The notes beneath the pieces are model-generated. The model was not told the origin of the DNA and did not search any database. It saw only the letters and a program-made list of their open reading frames with translations. Position numbers and translations under genes: made by a program. A stretch of 58,928 nucleotides of DNA. It comes from UBA4421 sp002470275 (GTDB lineage: Bacteria > Pseudomonadota > Gammaproteobacteria > Pseudomonadales > Azotimanducaceae). This document shows positions 16,961 through 24,947 of the stretch, piece after piece. The stretch lies in contig CAJXDR010000015.1 in the NCBI GenBank assembly GCA_913052345.1, positions 1-58,928 on the forward strand, read 5' to 3'. Numbering within the stretch: the stretch's first letter is position 1; every line of letters begins with the position of its first letter.

Positions 16961-17272
16961 CTACGCGCTTATCCCCGTGATTTTTACTTCGGTAAACCAC
17001 TGTCTATGCCCTTGGCGCTTAAGGTAGTCCTTACGGCGCTTGAACTTGATAATGCGAACTTTCTTGCCCCGGTCAGTCCGAACCACCTCAGCGGTCACTC
17101 GCCCTGCCTCAACAAAGGGCGCACCGACATTTACATCGTCTCCGTCAGCGACCAGCAGAACTTTATCAAAGACGACCTCCTCGCCGGGATCGCCATTTAG
17201 CATTTCTAGTTTGATCACGTCCCCTTCGCTGACGCGATGCTGCTTTCCGCCGCTTTGAAATACTGCGAACAT
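16961..17272 (-). CDS. rplU: RplU, 50S ribosomal protein L21
   Basis: I start at the ATG at 17272, with AGGAG about ten bases upstream, giving 103 residues that begin MFAVFQSGGKQHRVSEGD, the usual L21 N-terminus. The C-terminal KFKRRKDYLKRQGHRQ matches the rRNA-binding end. The eight extra residues of the longer frame are not part of the family. It is the first gene of the rplU-rpmA unit, with a predicted promoter at 17345-17373 and a leader of about 66 bases. Confidence 0.97.
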   Translation of the reverse strand: MFAVFQSGGKQHRVSEGDVIKLEMLNGDPGEEVVFDKVLLVADGDDVNVGAPFVEAGRVTAEVVRTDRGKKVRIIKFKRRKDYLKRQGHRQWFTEVKITGISA

Positions 17273-17601
17273 CCGCTTAACTCCTGATCTGACCACGCCG
17301 ACGCCCGACGGTACGGGCCGCTTGCCCCTCGTAAAAGGCGCGTAATTCTATGGGCTAAGACCCTGGATTACAATGGCATACGCGGCCCAAACACCGAAAA
17401 AGGCACCAGGCGCACAAACAGGAATTTCACCGCAGGTCACCGTCACTGCTGGCGACACGGCAGCACCTTAGTGGTTATACTCTGGGCGCTCGCGCAGGCA
17501 CATGACCGGCGCGTATTGACTACCCAAGCGACATCACCAACCGAGGCTTCACTGATTGCCTCGACGACAAGGGAATCCCGCAAGAAGATCGTACAAGGCA
17601 T
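17273..17601. other. Divergent intergenic region between rplU and ispB
   Basis: 329 bases without a convincing gene. The left half carries the rplU promoter and leader. In the right half, a TATACT (17475-17480) and a TTGACT (17516-17521) could belong to an ispB promoter on the plus strand, but neither has a well-spaced partner. The rplU/ispB divergence is conserved in gammaproteobacteria. Confidence 0.6.
17345..17373 (-). promoter_or_regulatory. Predicted sigma70 promoter for rplU-rpmA
   Basis: On the minus strand TTGTAA (17368-17373) and TAGAAT (17345-17350; five of six consensus matches) are separated by exactly 17 bases. Transcription would start near 17338 and give a leader of about 66 bases before the L21 start, long enough for an L21 autoregulatory structure, which I cannot confirm by eye. 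Confidence 0.6.
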
Positions 17602-18639
17602 ATGAGCGTTACCTCTACATCCAGAAAACCAGGCTTAAACATTCCTAGCCAACCCCCCTCCCTGGAATCCATCTACCGTCTGGTGAAGGATGACTTCTCT
17701 GCGGTCAATCGCCTCATCCCGACCAGACTGACCTCGGATGTCGATTTGGTCGAAGAAATTGGCCGTTATATTCTGGAGAGCGGAGGCAAGCGGTTGCGAC
17801 CTATGCTGGTGCTACTCAGCAGCAAGGCCCTGGGCTATACGGGTAGCAATCATATCTCCCTGGCGGCGATCATCGAATTCCTGCATACGGCAACCCTCCT
17901 GCACGATGACGTAGTGGATCACTCAATGTTGCGCAGGGGCAAAACCACAGCAAATGCGGCCTGGGGTAACGCGCCTAGCGTACTGGTGGGTGATTTTCTC
18001 TATAGCCGGGCCTTCCAGCTTATGGTTGAGCTGGGCAGCATGCCGATTATGGGCGTCCTCTCCAACGCTACCAATGCAATCGCTGAGGGTGAGGTTATGC
18101 AACTGGCGAATGTGGGCAACGCCGACATCGACGAAAACCAATATAGGGAAGTGATTCGCTGCAAGACCGCTCTCCTTTTTGAGGCTGCTACTCATACGGG
18201 TGCGCTGCTGGCCTACGGCGAGCGCAGCACCAGCAATGACGCCCAACTGGAAGCCATGCGCATGTTCGGTCTCCACTTCGGAACGGCTTATCAACTCATT
18301 GACGACTGGCTAGACTATATGGGGGATACAGCAACCATGGGTAAGAATCCCGGTGACGACCTGGCGGAGGGCAAACTGACGCTACCCGTCATACAGGCCC
18401 TGCGAATGGGATCAAACAGCCAACAAAAGATCATCCGGGAAGCCATCGCGCAACGTTCGTCAGACCACCTGCCAACGATTAGACAAATCGTCAACGAGAC
18501 CGGCGCCCTGAGCTATACCAAGGACGCTGCGGCCAGCGCGGGCGAGACAGCCATCGCCCACCTTCAGCGCCTGACGCCAAACGCCTATAGCGAGGCCATG
18601 GCTGATCTCACCGAATATTCGCTGTCCAGACTAGGATAG
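17602..18639 (+). CDS. ispB: IspB, long-chain (octaprenyl-type) diphosphate synthase
   Basis: A trans-isoprenyl diphosphate synthase of 345 residues that makes the side chain of ubiquinone. Both aspartate-rich motifs are intact: LLHDDVVDHSMLRRG (first DDxxD) and QLIDDWLDY (second). The chain-length-determining region before the first motif has small residues (FLHTATLLHDD), as in octaprenyl synthases. The N-terminus is about 20 residues longer than in E. coli. It is divergent from rplU. The actual chain length (Q8 or Q9) cannot be read from sequence alone. Confidence 0.94.
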   Translation: MSVTSTSRKPGLNIPSQPPSLESIYRLVKDDFSAVNRLIPTRLTSDVDLVEEIGRYILESGGKRLRPMLVLLSSKALGYTGSNHISLAAIIEFLHTATLLHDDVVDHSMLRRGKTTANAAWGNAPSVLVGDFLYSRAFQLMVELGSMPIMGVLSNATNAIAEGEVMQLANVGNADIDENQYREVIRCKTALLFEAATHTGALLAYGERSTSNDAQLEAMRMFGLHFGTAYQLIDDWLDYMGDTATMGKNPGDDLAEGKLTLPVIQALRMGSNSQQKIIREAIAQRSSDHLPTIRQIVNETGALSYTKDAAASAGETAIAHLQRLTPNAYSEAMADLTEYSLSRLG

Positions 18640-18809
18640 CGCCCAGCCTTGGCTTCTGGGTCTCATTGACATGCCTATCGCTGGTCATTCGTCTATCGTC
18701 CGGTCGTGGGGCGGAGCGATGTGGCGGCTTGAGAATCTGGACAAATCTAGAACCTACTGTAAACTTCCTCCATTGCGCTCCACTATAAGAAAAATGAAAA
18801 GACTTTAAG

Positions 18810-18986
18810 ATGCCACCGGATACTTACGACTTCTTGGGCTTGAGCGGGCAAGAGATTATTGTCCTTTCAGAGTGTCTTGACGAGCTCAGTGACCCTGAAT
18901 TCTGGGACGGGCAGCAAGAAATCGATGCCTACAATCGTCTGAGAGCGCGTGTGGAATCCATCATGGCTACCTGGCCCGACAGCTAG
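18810..18986 (+). CDS. Small acidic hypothetical protein (58 aa)
   Basis: An ATG at 18810 opens a 58-residue frame, acidic and ending in ...IMATWPDS. It sits in an otherwise empty 366-base gap between ispB and a convergent gene, has codon use like its neighbours and contains a plausible amphipathic helix (residues 13-25 and 36-54). A five-codon ATG frame (MKRL) precedes it. I see no strong ribosome-binding site and recognise no family, so it may be a genuine small gene or chance. Confidence 0.45.
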   Translation: MPPDTYDFLGLSGQEIIVLSECLDELSDPEFWDGQQEIDAYNRLRARVESIMATWPDS

Positions 18987-19005
18987 CGTCCAGCGTGTCC
19001 TAGCC

Positions 19006-19296
19006 TTACAGGCAATCTATTGCGTCTAACGATATATGGATGACCAAGCCAACCCCCAGTATGCGGGTACGCTGCCATGCAAGCAGTGACAAATAACCCA
19101 GGATCGGCCAGGTTGTATGCAGAGGATGAAAACCGATGCTACAGCGTTCTGGATCATAGATCGGGTCTGCTAGAAGATGGTCTAAATCGATCAGCATGCC
19201 CAACATCAACCAAACAAATACCGGACCCCGTCGCGACGCAGGAAAACAAGCAGCGAGCAGCGCCGGCACTAAAAAATGGAGACTGAGGTGCAACAT
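19006..19296 (-). CDS. DUF6122-type small membrane protein
   Basis: A 96-residue protein with three or four hydrophobic segments and the conserved polar patches GMLIDLDHLLADPIYDP, CSIGFHPLHT and HISLDAID. The spacing of Asp and His residues around the membrane edge recalls the YdjM-type membrane-bound metal-dependent hydrolases, of which this looks like a minimal form. Function is unknown. It is transcribed divergently from the mini-ORF/RNase J unit. Confidence 0.8.
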   Translation of the reverse strand: MLHLSLHFLVPALLAACFPASRRGPVFVWLMLGMLIDLDHLLADPIYDPERCSIGFHPLHTTWPILGYLSLLAWQRTRILGVGLVIHISLDAIDCL

Positions 19297-19347
19297 GCCG
19301 GAAGTATGTCATACCCCCCTTCCTGGGACCGACCTCCCGGGAGAGTA

Positions 19348-19443
19348 ATGACGGGACACACCTCTGTCCGTCCCTCGTTGCCCCCTGCTGGCACGATAAG
19401 CATGCTGGCAGCCCACTGGATGATGGATATGCAAAAACAATGA
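19348..19443 (+). CDS. Upstream mini-ORF (31 aa) overlapping the RNase J start
   Basis: ATG at 19348 with GGGAG five bases upstream starts a 31-codon frame whose TGA (19441-19443) overlaps the next gene's ATG (19440-19442) as ATGA. The peptide begins MTGHTSVRP and ends MMDMQKQ. The downstream RNase J start has no good ribosome-binding site of its own, so this frame may mainly serve translational coupling. No family recognised. Confidence 0.4.
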   Translation: MTGHTSVRPSLPPAGTISMLAAHWMMDMQKQ

Positions 19444-20786
19444 CGCCAGGGCCGGAGGATTTGTGGTTTCTCCCCCTGGGCGGCTGCGGCGAGATCGGGA
19501 TGAACCTCAATTTATTTGGCACCGACGACCGGTGGCTGATGGTAGACTGTGGCATCACCTTCGAGGATACCGTGGCCGGCAACCAGATTCAGATGCCGGA
19601 CCCAAGCTTTATCACAGAGCGCGCCGAAAAGTTGGTGGGCATCATCATCACTCACGCACACTTAGATCATATCGGGGCGCTGCCCTACCTTGCTGCTGCC
19701 TTGAACGCTACCATCTTCACCACGCCCTTCACGGCTCGCGTGCTGCGCCCAAAGCTTCGAGAACGAGGCTGCCAGGCACGCGTGGTCGAGGTGCCCCTGG
19801 CCTCGTCTCAGACCCTCGGGCCCTTTCATGTCCACTGGCTTCCAATCACTCACTCCACCCCTGAAACCCATGCTCTGCTTATCGAAACCAGCGTCGGGCG
19901 CATTTTGCACACGGCGGACTGGAAAATTGATGCCCAACCCGTCGTAGGGGATGGTTTTGACATCACGTCATGGCAGGGGTTCAGAGAACCCGCTGTCAAT
20001 GCGCTGGTCTGCGATTCGACAAATGCCCTCCAGGGGGGACACTCGGTTTCGGAGGCTGATCTTGAGAGCGGACTTCTGGATCACGTTAAAGAGGCTTCTG
20101 GACGCGTTGCGGTGGGTTGTTTTGCGAGCAATATCGCCCGCCTTCAAACCCTGGGCAGGGTGGCAAAAAACAGCGGACGCTACCTCTGTTTATTGGGACG
20201 CTCTCTGGACAGTATGGTTATCGCGGCAAAATCAGCAGGCTATTTAACTGAAGACTTCGACCCCATACCTGCGAGAGATATCGGCTATTTGCCGCCATCC
20301 GAGGTCATGATGGTGACCACGGGCAGTCAGGGCGAGCCCGGCGCTGCACTGACGCGGCTCGCCGCGAATACGCACCCGCTCGTAGAACTGGACCCTGGCG
20401 ATACCGTTATTTTTAGTGCCAAGGCGATTCCCGGTAATGAGGCAAAAATCCAGCGCCTCATCACGGGCTTTAGCGCGCACGGCGTGCGCGTTGTGGTGGC
20501 TGAGGGGAGTAACAAGGCGATTCACGCGTCTGGGCACCCCAACGCAGAGGAGCTTGCTAGCCTGTATACCTTCATGCAGCCGGAACTCGCGATCCCGGTG
20601 CATGGCGAGTTACCTCATATGGAAGAAAATGCCGCTCTCGCCAAACGGTGTGGCGTAAAAAGACAGTTGGTTGGCAAGAACGGGGACTTGTTCAGAATTG
20701 CGCCCACGCCGAGCCTGTTAAGAAACGCGGTCGCCGTCGGTCGCCTAGCGGTCGACAAACGAGGCCAGCTATCTCGAATCAGCTAG
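19440..20786 (+). CDS. RNase J-family metallo-beta-lactamase ribonuclease
   Basis: A 448-residue metallo-beta-lactamase/beta-CASP protein. It begins with the RNase J-type FLPLGGCGEIGMNLNLF and has the zinc motif THAHLDHIGALPYL, then beta-CASP residues (CFASNIARL, TTGSQGEPGAAL) and the C-terminal VHGELPHMEENA. RNase J combines 5'-exo- and endonuclease activity on mRNA and rRNA. It is about 100 residues shorter than the B. subtilis enzymes and ends right after the beta-CASP/MBL core, so the C-terminal oligomerisation domain is missing. The ATG at 19440 overlaps an upstream mini-ORF, and its 3' end overlaps the next, convergent gene by 18 bases. Confidence 0.9.
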   Translation: MTPGPEDLWFLPLGGCGEIGMNLNLFGTDDRWLMVDCGITFEDTVAGNQIQMPDPSFITERAEKLVGIIITHAHLDHIGALPYLAAALNATIFTTPFTARVLRPKLRERGCQARVVEVPLASSQTLGPFHVHWLPITHSTPETHALLIETSVGRILHTADWKIDAQPVVGDGFDITSWQGFREPAVNALVCDSTNALQGGHSVSEADLESGLLDHVKEASGRVAVGCFASNIARLQTLGRVAKNSGRYLCLLGRSLDSMVIAAKSAGYLTEDFDPIPARDIGYLPPSEVMMVTTGSQGEPGAALTRLAANTHPLVELDPGDTVIFSAKAIPGNEAKIQRLITGFSAHGVRVVVAEGSNKAIHASGHPNAEELASLYTFMQPELAIPVHGELPHMEENAALAKRCGVKRQLVGKNGDLFRIAPTPSLLRNAVAVGRLAVDKRGQLSRIS

Positions 20787-21194
20787 GGAGCCGCCGCTCC
20801 TTGAGGGTATCCCGACGGCCGGCGCATCCTTACCTTGGGTCTCCTCCACAGGTTCCGCCTTCATCCGACAGCTGTAGACGGAGAGCACGGGAATCATGGC
20901 AAAGGCAGACAGGAACATCCCTACGGAATCGAGAGCCATACCGCCGGTGTACCACTGGTCATGGAAGCTCTCTACAAAGCGAAAAAAGGCGGCAAAAAAG
21001 AAGAACATGACCACCACGGTTAATCCCGCCAGGACTCGAGCCCATCTGAGGCTTAGGTTGCCGCTCAGGCTTATGCCTGCTAAGAGAGCCCCGGCAGCGT
21101 ATACGATGGCTAAAACCGGCATCTTCGGGATAAAGAGCTGAAGCACTGTCAGGGCCAACAGTAACACCGCTACGACTGCGTTACATAAGCGCAT
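20769..21194 (-). CDS. Hypothetical four-helix membrane protein
   Basis: 141 residues with about four transmembrane segments (roughly residues 5-20, 26-42, 52-75 and 86-106) and a polar, Pro/Ser-rich cytoplasmic tail. A Phe-rich helix (VVVMFFFFAAFF) is followed by FVESFHDQWYTGGMALDS, likely a periplasmic loop. I do not recognise a named family. It is convergent with RNase J, sharing 18 bases. Confidence 0.65.
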   Translation of the reverse strand: MRLCNAVVAVLLLALTVLQLFIPKMPVLAIVYAAGALLAGISLSGNLSLRWARVLAGLTVVVMFFFFAAFFRFVESFHDQWYTGGMALDSVGMFLSAFAMIPVLSVYSCRMKAEPVEETQGKDAPAVGIPSRSGGSLADSR

Positions 21195-21607
21195 ACTATT
21201 TTTCTCTCCTCAAGCTCGCACCTCGCTGGCCTGCCTCTGACCTCTTAAAGGTTGTTTCAGCATGGCCTTTCCCTACCCTTCATTGTCCACTTACTCTGAC
21301 GCCCACCGAGCTTGGCTCAAGCTTGGTTTCGACTTAACTTCGACTTGGCTTCGTCTTGTCATCAAGGGCAGCAATACCGTTATTTCTTTCGAGAATTGCC
21401 TATTAGCGCTGAAAAATCGGCAGTTTCCGTTCATCACGGCCGACCGAATGTGCTTGATGCGCCTGGCAGAGTCAACTATTTTGTTACCAATTGTGACACT
21501 TTGAAGTTGTACAAAACCAATTCTGCTGGCCTCTAACACCCTGGCATCTGCTCCCAATCTCGCTGACCGGGGAGGCCATCTGTCGAGCCAGGATGGAGTG
21601 GTTTAAG
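21195..21607. other. 413-base region without a recognisable gene
   Basis: Short open frames exist on both strands (for example 21262-21504 plus and 21291-21557 minus), but none has a family-like sequence or a good ribosome-binding site. A locally repetitive stretch of CTTGG/GACTT units lies at about 21310-21360. It should contain promoters for the flanking divergent genes, but I could not place one. Confidence 0.5.
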
Positions 21608-21640
21608 ATGAGGGTTCGCGACCTTCGGCCGAAGCTTTGA
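21608..21640 (+). CDS. Ten-codon upstream ORF overlapping the flavodoxin start
   Basis: ATG at 21608, with GGAG about nine bases upstream, encodes MRVRDLRPKL and stops at a TGA that overlaps the next gene's TTG start as TTGA. It probably acts as a translational relay for a gene with a weak start. It may also be chance. Confidence 0.3.
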   Translation: MRVRDLRPKL

Positions 21641-22098
21641 AAAACCTGTTAATCGTCCATCACTCGAAGACCGGCAATACCAGGCAACTCATAGATTCCG
21701 TCTGTCAGGGCGTAGCCGGCACAAAGACCTCTGCGCTATCGCTCCGCCATCTCAGCGCCAGGGAGGCGGGCCCGGACGATTTGTTATGGGCTCATGGCCT
21801 GATCATTGGCACTCCGGAAAATTTTGGCTACATGGCTGGCGCGTTGAAGGACTTTTGGGACCGCACTTTTTATGAGGTCGAGGGCAGGCTGTCACCCCTG
21901 CCCTATGCGTTGGTGGTCAGTGCTGGCAATGACGGCACTGGTGCCGTTCGCTCTATTACCCGCATCGCCAATGGCTACCCGCTGGTTCCTGTACAGGAGC
22001 CGATAATTTGCAGAGGCGCCCCAACACCCGAGCACCTTCAAAGCTGCCACGACCTCGGAGCCGCTATGGCCGCAGGCATCGAGATGGGTATTTTCTAG
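21637..22098 (+). CDS. Flavodoxin-family (NADPH-dependent FMN reductase-like) protein
   Basis: A 153-residue flavodoxin-fold protein. The phosphate-binding loop HHSKTGNTRQLI follows the first strand, GTPENFGYMAGALKDFWDRT forms the isoalloxazine-binding loop, and VVSAGNDGTGAVRSI is the third FMN loop. It is likely a cytosolic FMN-binding oxidoreductase, partner unknown. The only start that keeps the first beta strand is a TTG at 21637; the frame upstream has no ATG or GTG before a stop. It lies upstream of a FemAB-like gene with 143 bases between. Confidence 0.82.
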   Translation: MKNLLIVHHSKTGNTRQLIDSVCQGVAGTKTSALSLRHLSAREAGPDDLLWAHGLIIGTPENFGYMAGALKDFWDRTFYEVEGRLSPLPYALVVSAGNDGTGAVRSITRIANGYPLVPVQEPIICRGAPTPEHLQSCHDLGAAMAAGIEMGIF

Positions 22099-22241
22099 CT
22101 TGGGATCGGGTCTCTGGACGTCAAGGGCCGGCCAGCAGCCTTTCGTCCAGCTTGTTGCGCTACCTTGAAGTGAACACTTGCACTATTCTCTCGGATGCTC
22201 CACCACAGCCTACGCCCCACCATCCGTTGGCTACGCGATAA

Positions 22242-23429
22242 ATGAGGCCTACCTTGCCCGACAGTACGGTAAAAATTTTACGACGCATCAGCGACCTCGA
22301 CCCTGAGAGCTGGGACGCCTGCGCGACAGGCAGTGGAGCCTACAACCCGTTCACCTCCTATGCGTTCTTGAGTGCCCTGGAAGACAGCAACAGCGCGTGT
22401 CAAGAAACCGGATGGCAGCCCTTTCATCTGGCGGTGGAACGTGATTCAACACTGGTCGGCGTTGTCCCCATGTATCTCAAGAGTCACTCCCAAGGGGAGT
22501 ACGTCTTCGACTACGCCTGGGCCGACGCCTGGCACCGGGCTGGCGGTCAATACTATCCGAAGCTTCAGGCAAGCATTCCCTTCACCCCCGCTACGGGGCC
22601 TCGCTTACTCTGCCTGGAGCCCAATGATGCAAATTACGAACTTCTCCTCAGCGCGTGCTTAGAGGTCGCAGATCAAGTGGACGTCAGCTCCCTACACATG
22701 ACCTTTATGCAGCCCGAACAATGGGACATCGCAGAACGAATGGGATTCTTGACGCGCATGGATCAGCAGTTTCATTGGCACAACCCGGGCTATGACACTT
22801 TCGACGCCTTCCTTGCAGACCTTTCCTCGAAGAAACGCAAAAACCTTCGTCGGGAGAGAAGAGAGGCGATTCAAGCGGATATAGACATTGAATGGTGCCG
22901 GGGGGCGGAGATTTCCGAAGCCCATTGGGATGCCTTCTACCAGTTTTACCTGGATACCGGCACACGAAAATGGGGCAGCCCGTACCTTACGCGGCAGTTT
23001 TTCACGTTGATCAGCGAACGCATGGCTAACGACGTCCTGCTGATTTTAGCCAAGCGGCAGGGTCGCTACATTGCAGGCGCCCTGAACTTTGTGGGGGGCG
23101 ACACCCTGTTTGGGCGCAACTGGGGCTGTATCGAGGATCACCGTTTTCTACACTTCGAGGTGTGTTACTACCAAGCCATTGACTACGCCATCGCCCATGG
23201 ACTGAAACACGTAGAAGCAGGCGCCCAGGGCGGCCACAAGGTCATCCGCGGCTATTTGCCCAAGCCCACACTAAGCGCGCACTGGATCAAAGACCAAGGC
23301 TTTTCCGAAGCCGTCGCCCGATTCCTGAAAGAGGAGCGCGCCCATGTCAGCCAGGATATGGAGGCAATCGCACAGCGCAGCCCATTCAATGCAAATGTGG
23401 ACATTAGCCAGATTCGCGCCATCGATTGA
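22242..23429 (+). CDS. FemAB-like GNAT acyltransferase (DUF482)
   Basis: 395 residues of the FemAB_like (PF04339-type) family, a double-GNAT protein annotated as peptidoglycan biosynthesis/recognition in many genomes. Recognisable segments are NPFTSYAFLSALEDS near the N-terminus, KKRKNLRRERREA, TGTRKWGSPYLTRQFF, NFVGGDTLFGRNWGC and the near-C-terminal EAGAQGGHKVIRGYLPKPT. FemAB relatives transfer amino acids from aminoacyl-tRNA, but the substrate of this proteobacterial branch is unknown. The ATG at 22242 lacks a clear ribosome-binding site. Confidence 0.85.
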   Translation: MRPTLPDSTVKILRRISDLDPESWDACATGSGAYNPFTSYAFLSALEDSNSACQETGWQPFHLAVERDSTLVGVVPMYLKSHSQGEYVFDYAWADAWHRAGGQYYPKLQASIPFTPATGPRLLCLEPNDANYELLLSACLEVADQVDVSSLHMTFMQPEQWDIAERMGFLTRMDQQFHWHNPGYDTFDAFLADLSSKKRKNLRRERREAIQADIDIEWCRGAEISEAHWDAFYQFYLDTGTRKWGSPYLTRQFFTLISERMANDVLLILAKRQGRYIAGALNFVGGDTLFGRNWGCIEDHRFLHFEVCYYQAIDYAIAHGLKHVEAGAQGGHKVIRGYLPKPTLSAHWIKDQGFSEAVARFLKEERAHVSQDMEAIAQRSPFNANVDISQIRAID

Positions 23430-23459
23430 CCCGCAAAATGGAATGCGCGACGGGGCGCA

Positions 23460-23494
23460 CGTTGACGGAAAATCAACGCTATTTGACTTATAAT
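23460..23494 (+). promoter_or_regulatory. Predicted promoter and inverted repeat before asnS
   Basis: A perfect TATAAT lies at 23489-23494. A TTGACG at 23462-23467 is 21 bases away, too far for a normal -35, so the promoter may rely on an activator. A perfect stem CGTTGA (23460-23465)/TCAACG (23473-23478) overlaps the -35 area and could be an operator or a weak terminator of the upstream gene. If TATAAT is the -10, the ATG at 23493 cannot be the start, which supports 23520. Confidence 0.45.
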
Positions 23495-23519
23495 GTTCTC
23501 TTTTGTACCCCGACCCACC

Positions 23520-24947
23520 ATGAGCGACCCATCGCAGATCGATCAGGATTCTTCCACGTATCAAACCGTCAACGATCTACTCAACCTAAGCATACCGTTT
23601 GGTGACGATGTTGCGGTTCGCGGGTGGCTTCGCTCGAGACGATCATCTAAGGGCGGATTCTCCTTTCTACAGGTTTACGATGGCTCCTGCCTGCAAACGA
23701 TTCAAGCCATAGCGGACGACAAGCTTGAAAACTACGACGCAATAACCCAGGCGTCTACTGGCTGTTCGGTTGAAATTCTTGGCCGCCTAGTCGCAACGGA
23801 TGGTCGCGACCAAGACCGAGAAATACAGGCGACCAGGGTCAAAATTTTGGGCTCAGTGGACGATCCGGAGAGCTACCCGATCAGTAAAAAACAGCATACC
23901 TATGAGTTTCTCAGGTCTGTTGCTCACTTGCGCCCAAGAACCAATACCTTTGGTGCCATCGCCCGAATCAGGCACAAGCTGACGTTTGCGGTTCACGATT
24001 ACTTCAATCGGGAAAATTTTTATTGGGTAAATACACCCATAATTACGGCCAGCGACTGCGAGGGAGCGGGCGAGCTCTTCAGAGTGTCCACTCTGGATCG
24101 CCTACATCAGGCCAACGAGGCCCAAGAGGCCAAACTCGATTATGAAGCGGACTTTTTTGGCACCGAGACGTTTTTGACTGTCTCCGGTCAGCTGAATCTC
24201 GAAAGCTATGCCTGCGCCCTCGGCAAGGTCTACAGCTTTGGACCCACCTTTCGCGCTGAGAATTCAAATACCTCTCGTCACCTAGCCGAGTTTTGGATGA
24301 TCGAGCCAGAGGTGGCCTTCGCAACTCTGAAAGATAATGCAGCCCTAGCGGAGGACTTTCTGCGCCACATTATTGGCTACATGCTAGAGACCTGCGGCGA
24401 TGACCTCACGTTCTTGGCCGATCGCGTGGCACCCAATCTGCTGGATAAGCTCCAGGGTGTGGTCAACACGCCCTTTGTGCACATGACCTATAGCGAAGCC
24501 GTCAAGCTGCTAGAAGACAGCGACCAAGCCTTCGAATTTCCCGTTAAGTGGGGCGCGGACCTTCAGTCTGAACACGAGCGCTTCATCAGTGAGCAGGTCA
24601 TCAAGGGCCCCGTGGTTGTGACCGACTATCCAAGGGAGATCAAGGCCTTCTATATGCGCTTGAATGATGATCAACGGACCGTTGCTGCCATGGACGTATT
24701 GGTGCCTGGCGTTGGCGAAATCATTGGCGGGAGTCAGCGTGAAGAGCGCCTAGACATTTTAGATCAACGCATGCACAGCACATTGAAAGACGAACTCTGG
24801 TGGTACCGGGACCTGCGGCGCTATGGCACCGTACCCCATGCAGGATTTGGTCTTGGCCTAGAGCGCCTGGTGCTTTACATCACCGGCATGGAAAACATCA
24901 GAGACGCCATCCCATTCCCACGCGTGCCCAATAATGCAGACTTCTAA
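23520..24947 (+). CDS. asnS: AsnS, asparaginyl-tRNA synthetase
   Basis: A class IIb aminoacyl-tRNA synthetase of 475 residues from the ATG at 23520. The longer frame from 23493 begins inside a TATAAT box. The N-terminal OB fold (VAVRGWLRSRRSSKGGFSF) binds the anticodon. The catalytic domain contains motif 2 (TFRAENSNTSRHLAEFWMIE) and motif 3 (GFGLGLERLVLYITG). Asn-specific features, rather than Asp, include the KQHTYEFLRS segment. Its stop overlaps the next gene, an ABC exporter subunit, by 14 bases, which makes it first in a long plus-strand run. Confidence 0.96.
   Translation: MSDPSQIDQDSSTYQTVNDLLNLSIPFGDDVAVRGWLRSRRSSKGGFSFLQVYDGSCLQTIQAIADDKLENYDAITQASTGCSVEILGRLVATDGRDQDREIQATRVKILGSVDDPESYPISKKQHTYEFLRSVAHLRPRTNTFGAIARIRHKLTFAVHDYFNRENFYWVNTPIITASDCEGAGELFRVSTLDRLHQANEAQEAKLDYEADFFGTETFLTVSGQLNLESYACALGKVYSFGPTFRAENSNTSRHLAEFWMIEPEVAFATLKDNAALAEDFLRHIIGYMLETCGDDLTFLADRVAPNLLDKLQGVVNTPFVHMTYSEAVKLLEDSDQAFEFPVKWGADLQSEHERFISEQVIKGPVVVTDYPREIKAFYMRLNDDQRTVAAMDVLVPGVGEIIGGSQREERLDILDQRMHSTLKDELWWYRDLRRYGTVPHAGFGLGLERLVLYITGMENIRDAIPFPRVPNNADF

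Noticed and set aside
23493..23519. Longer asnS start at 23493
   Set aside because: The ATG overlaps a TATAAT box, and the nine extra residues are not expected in the family.
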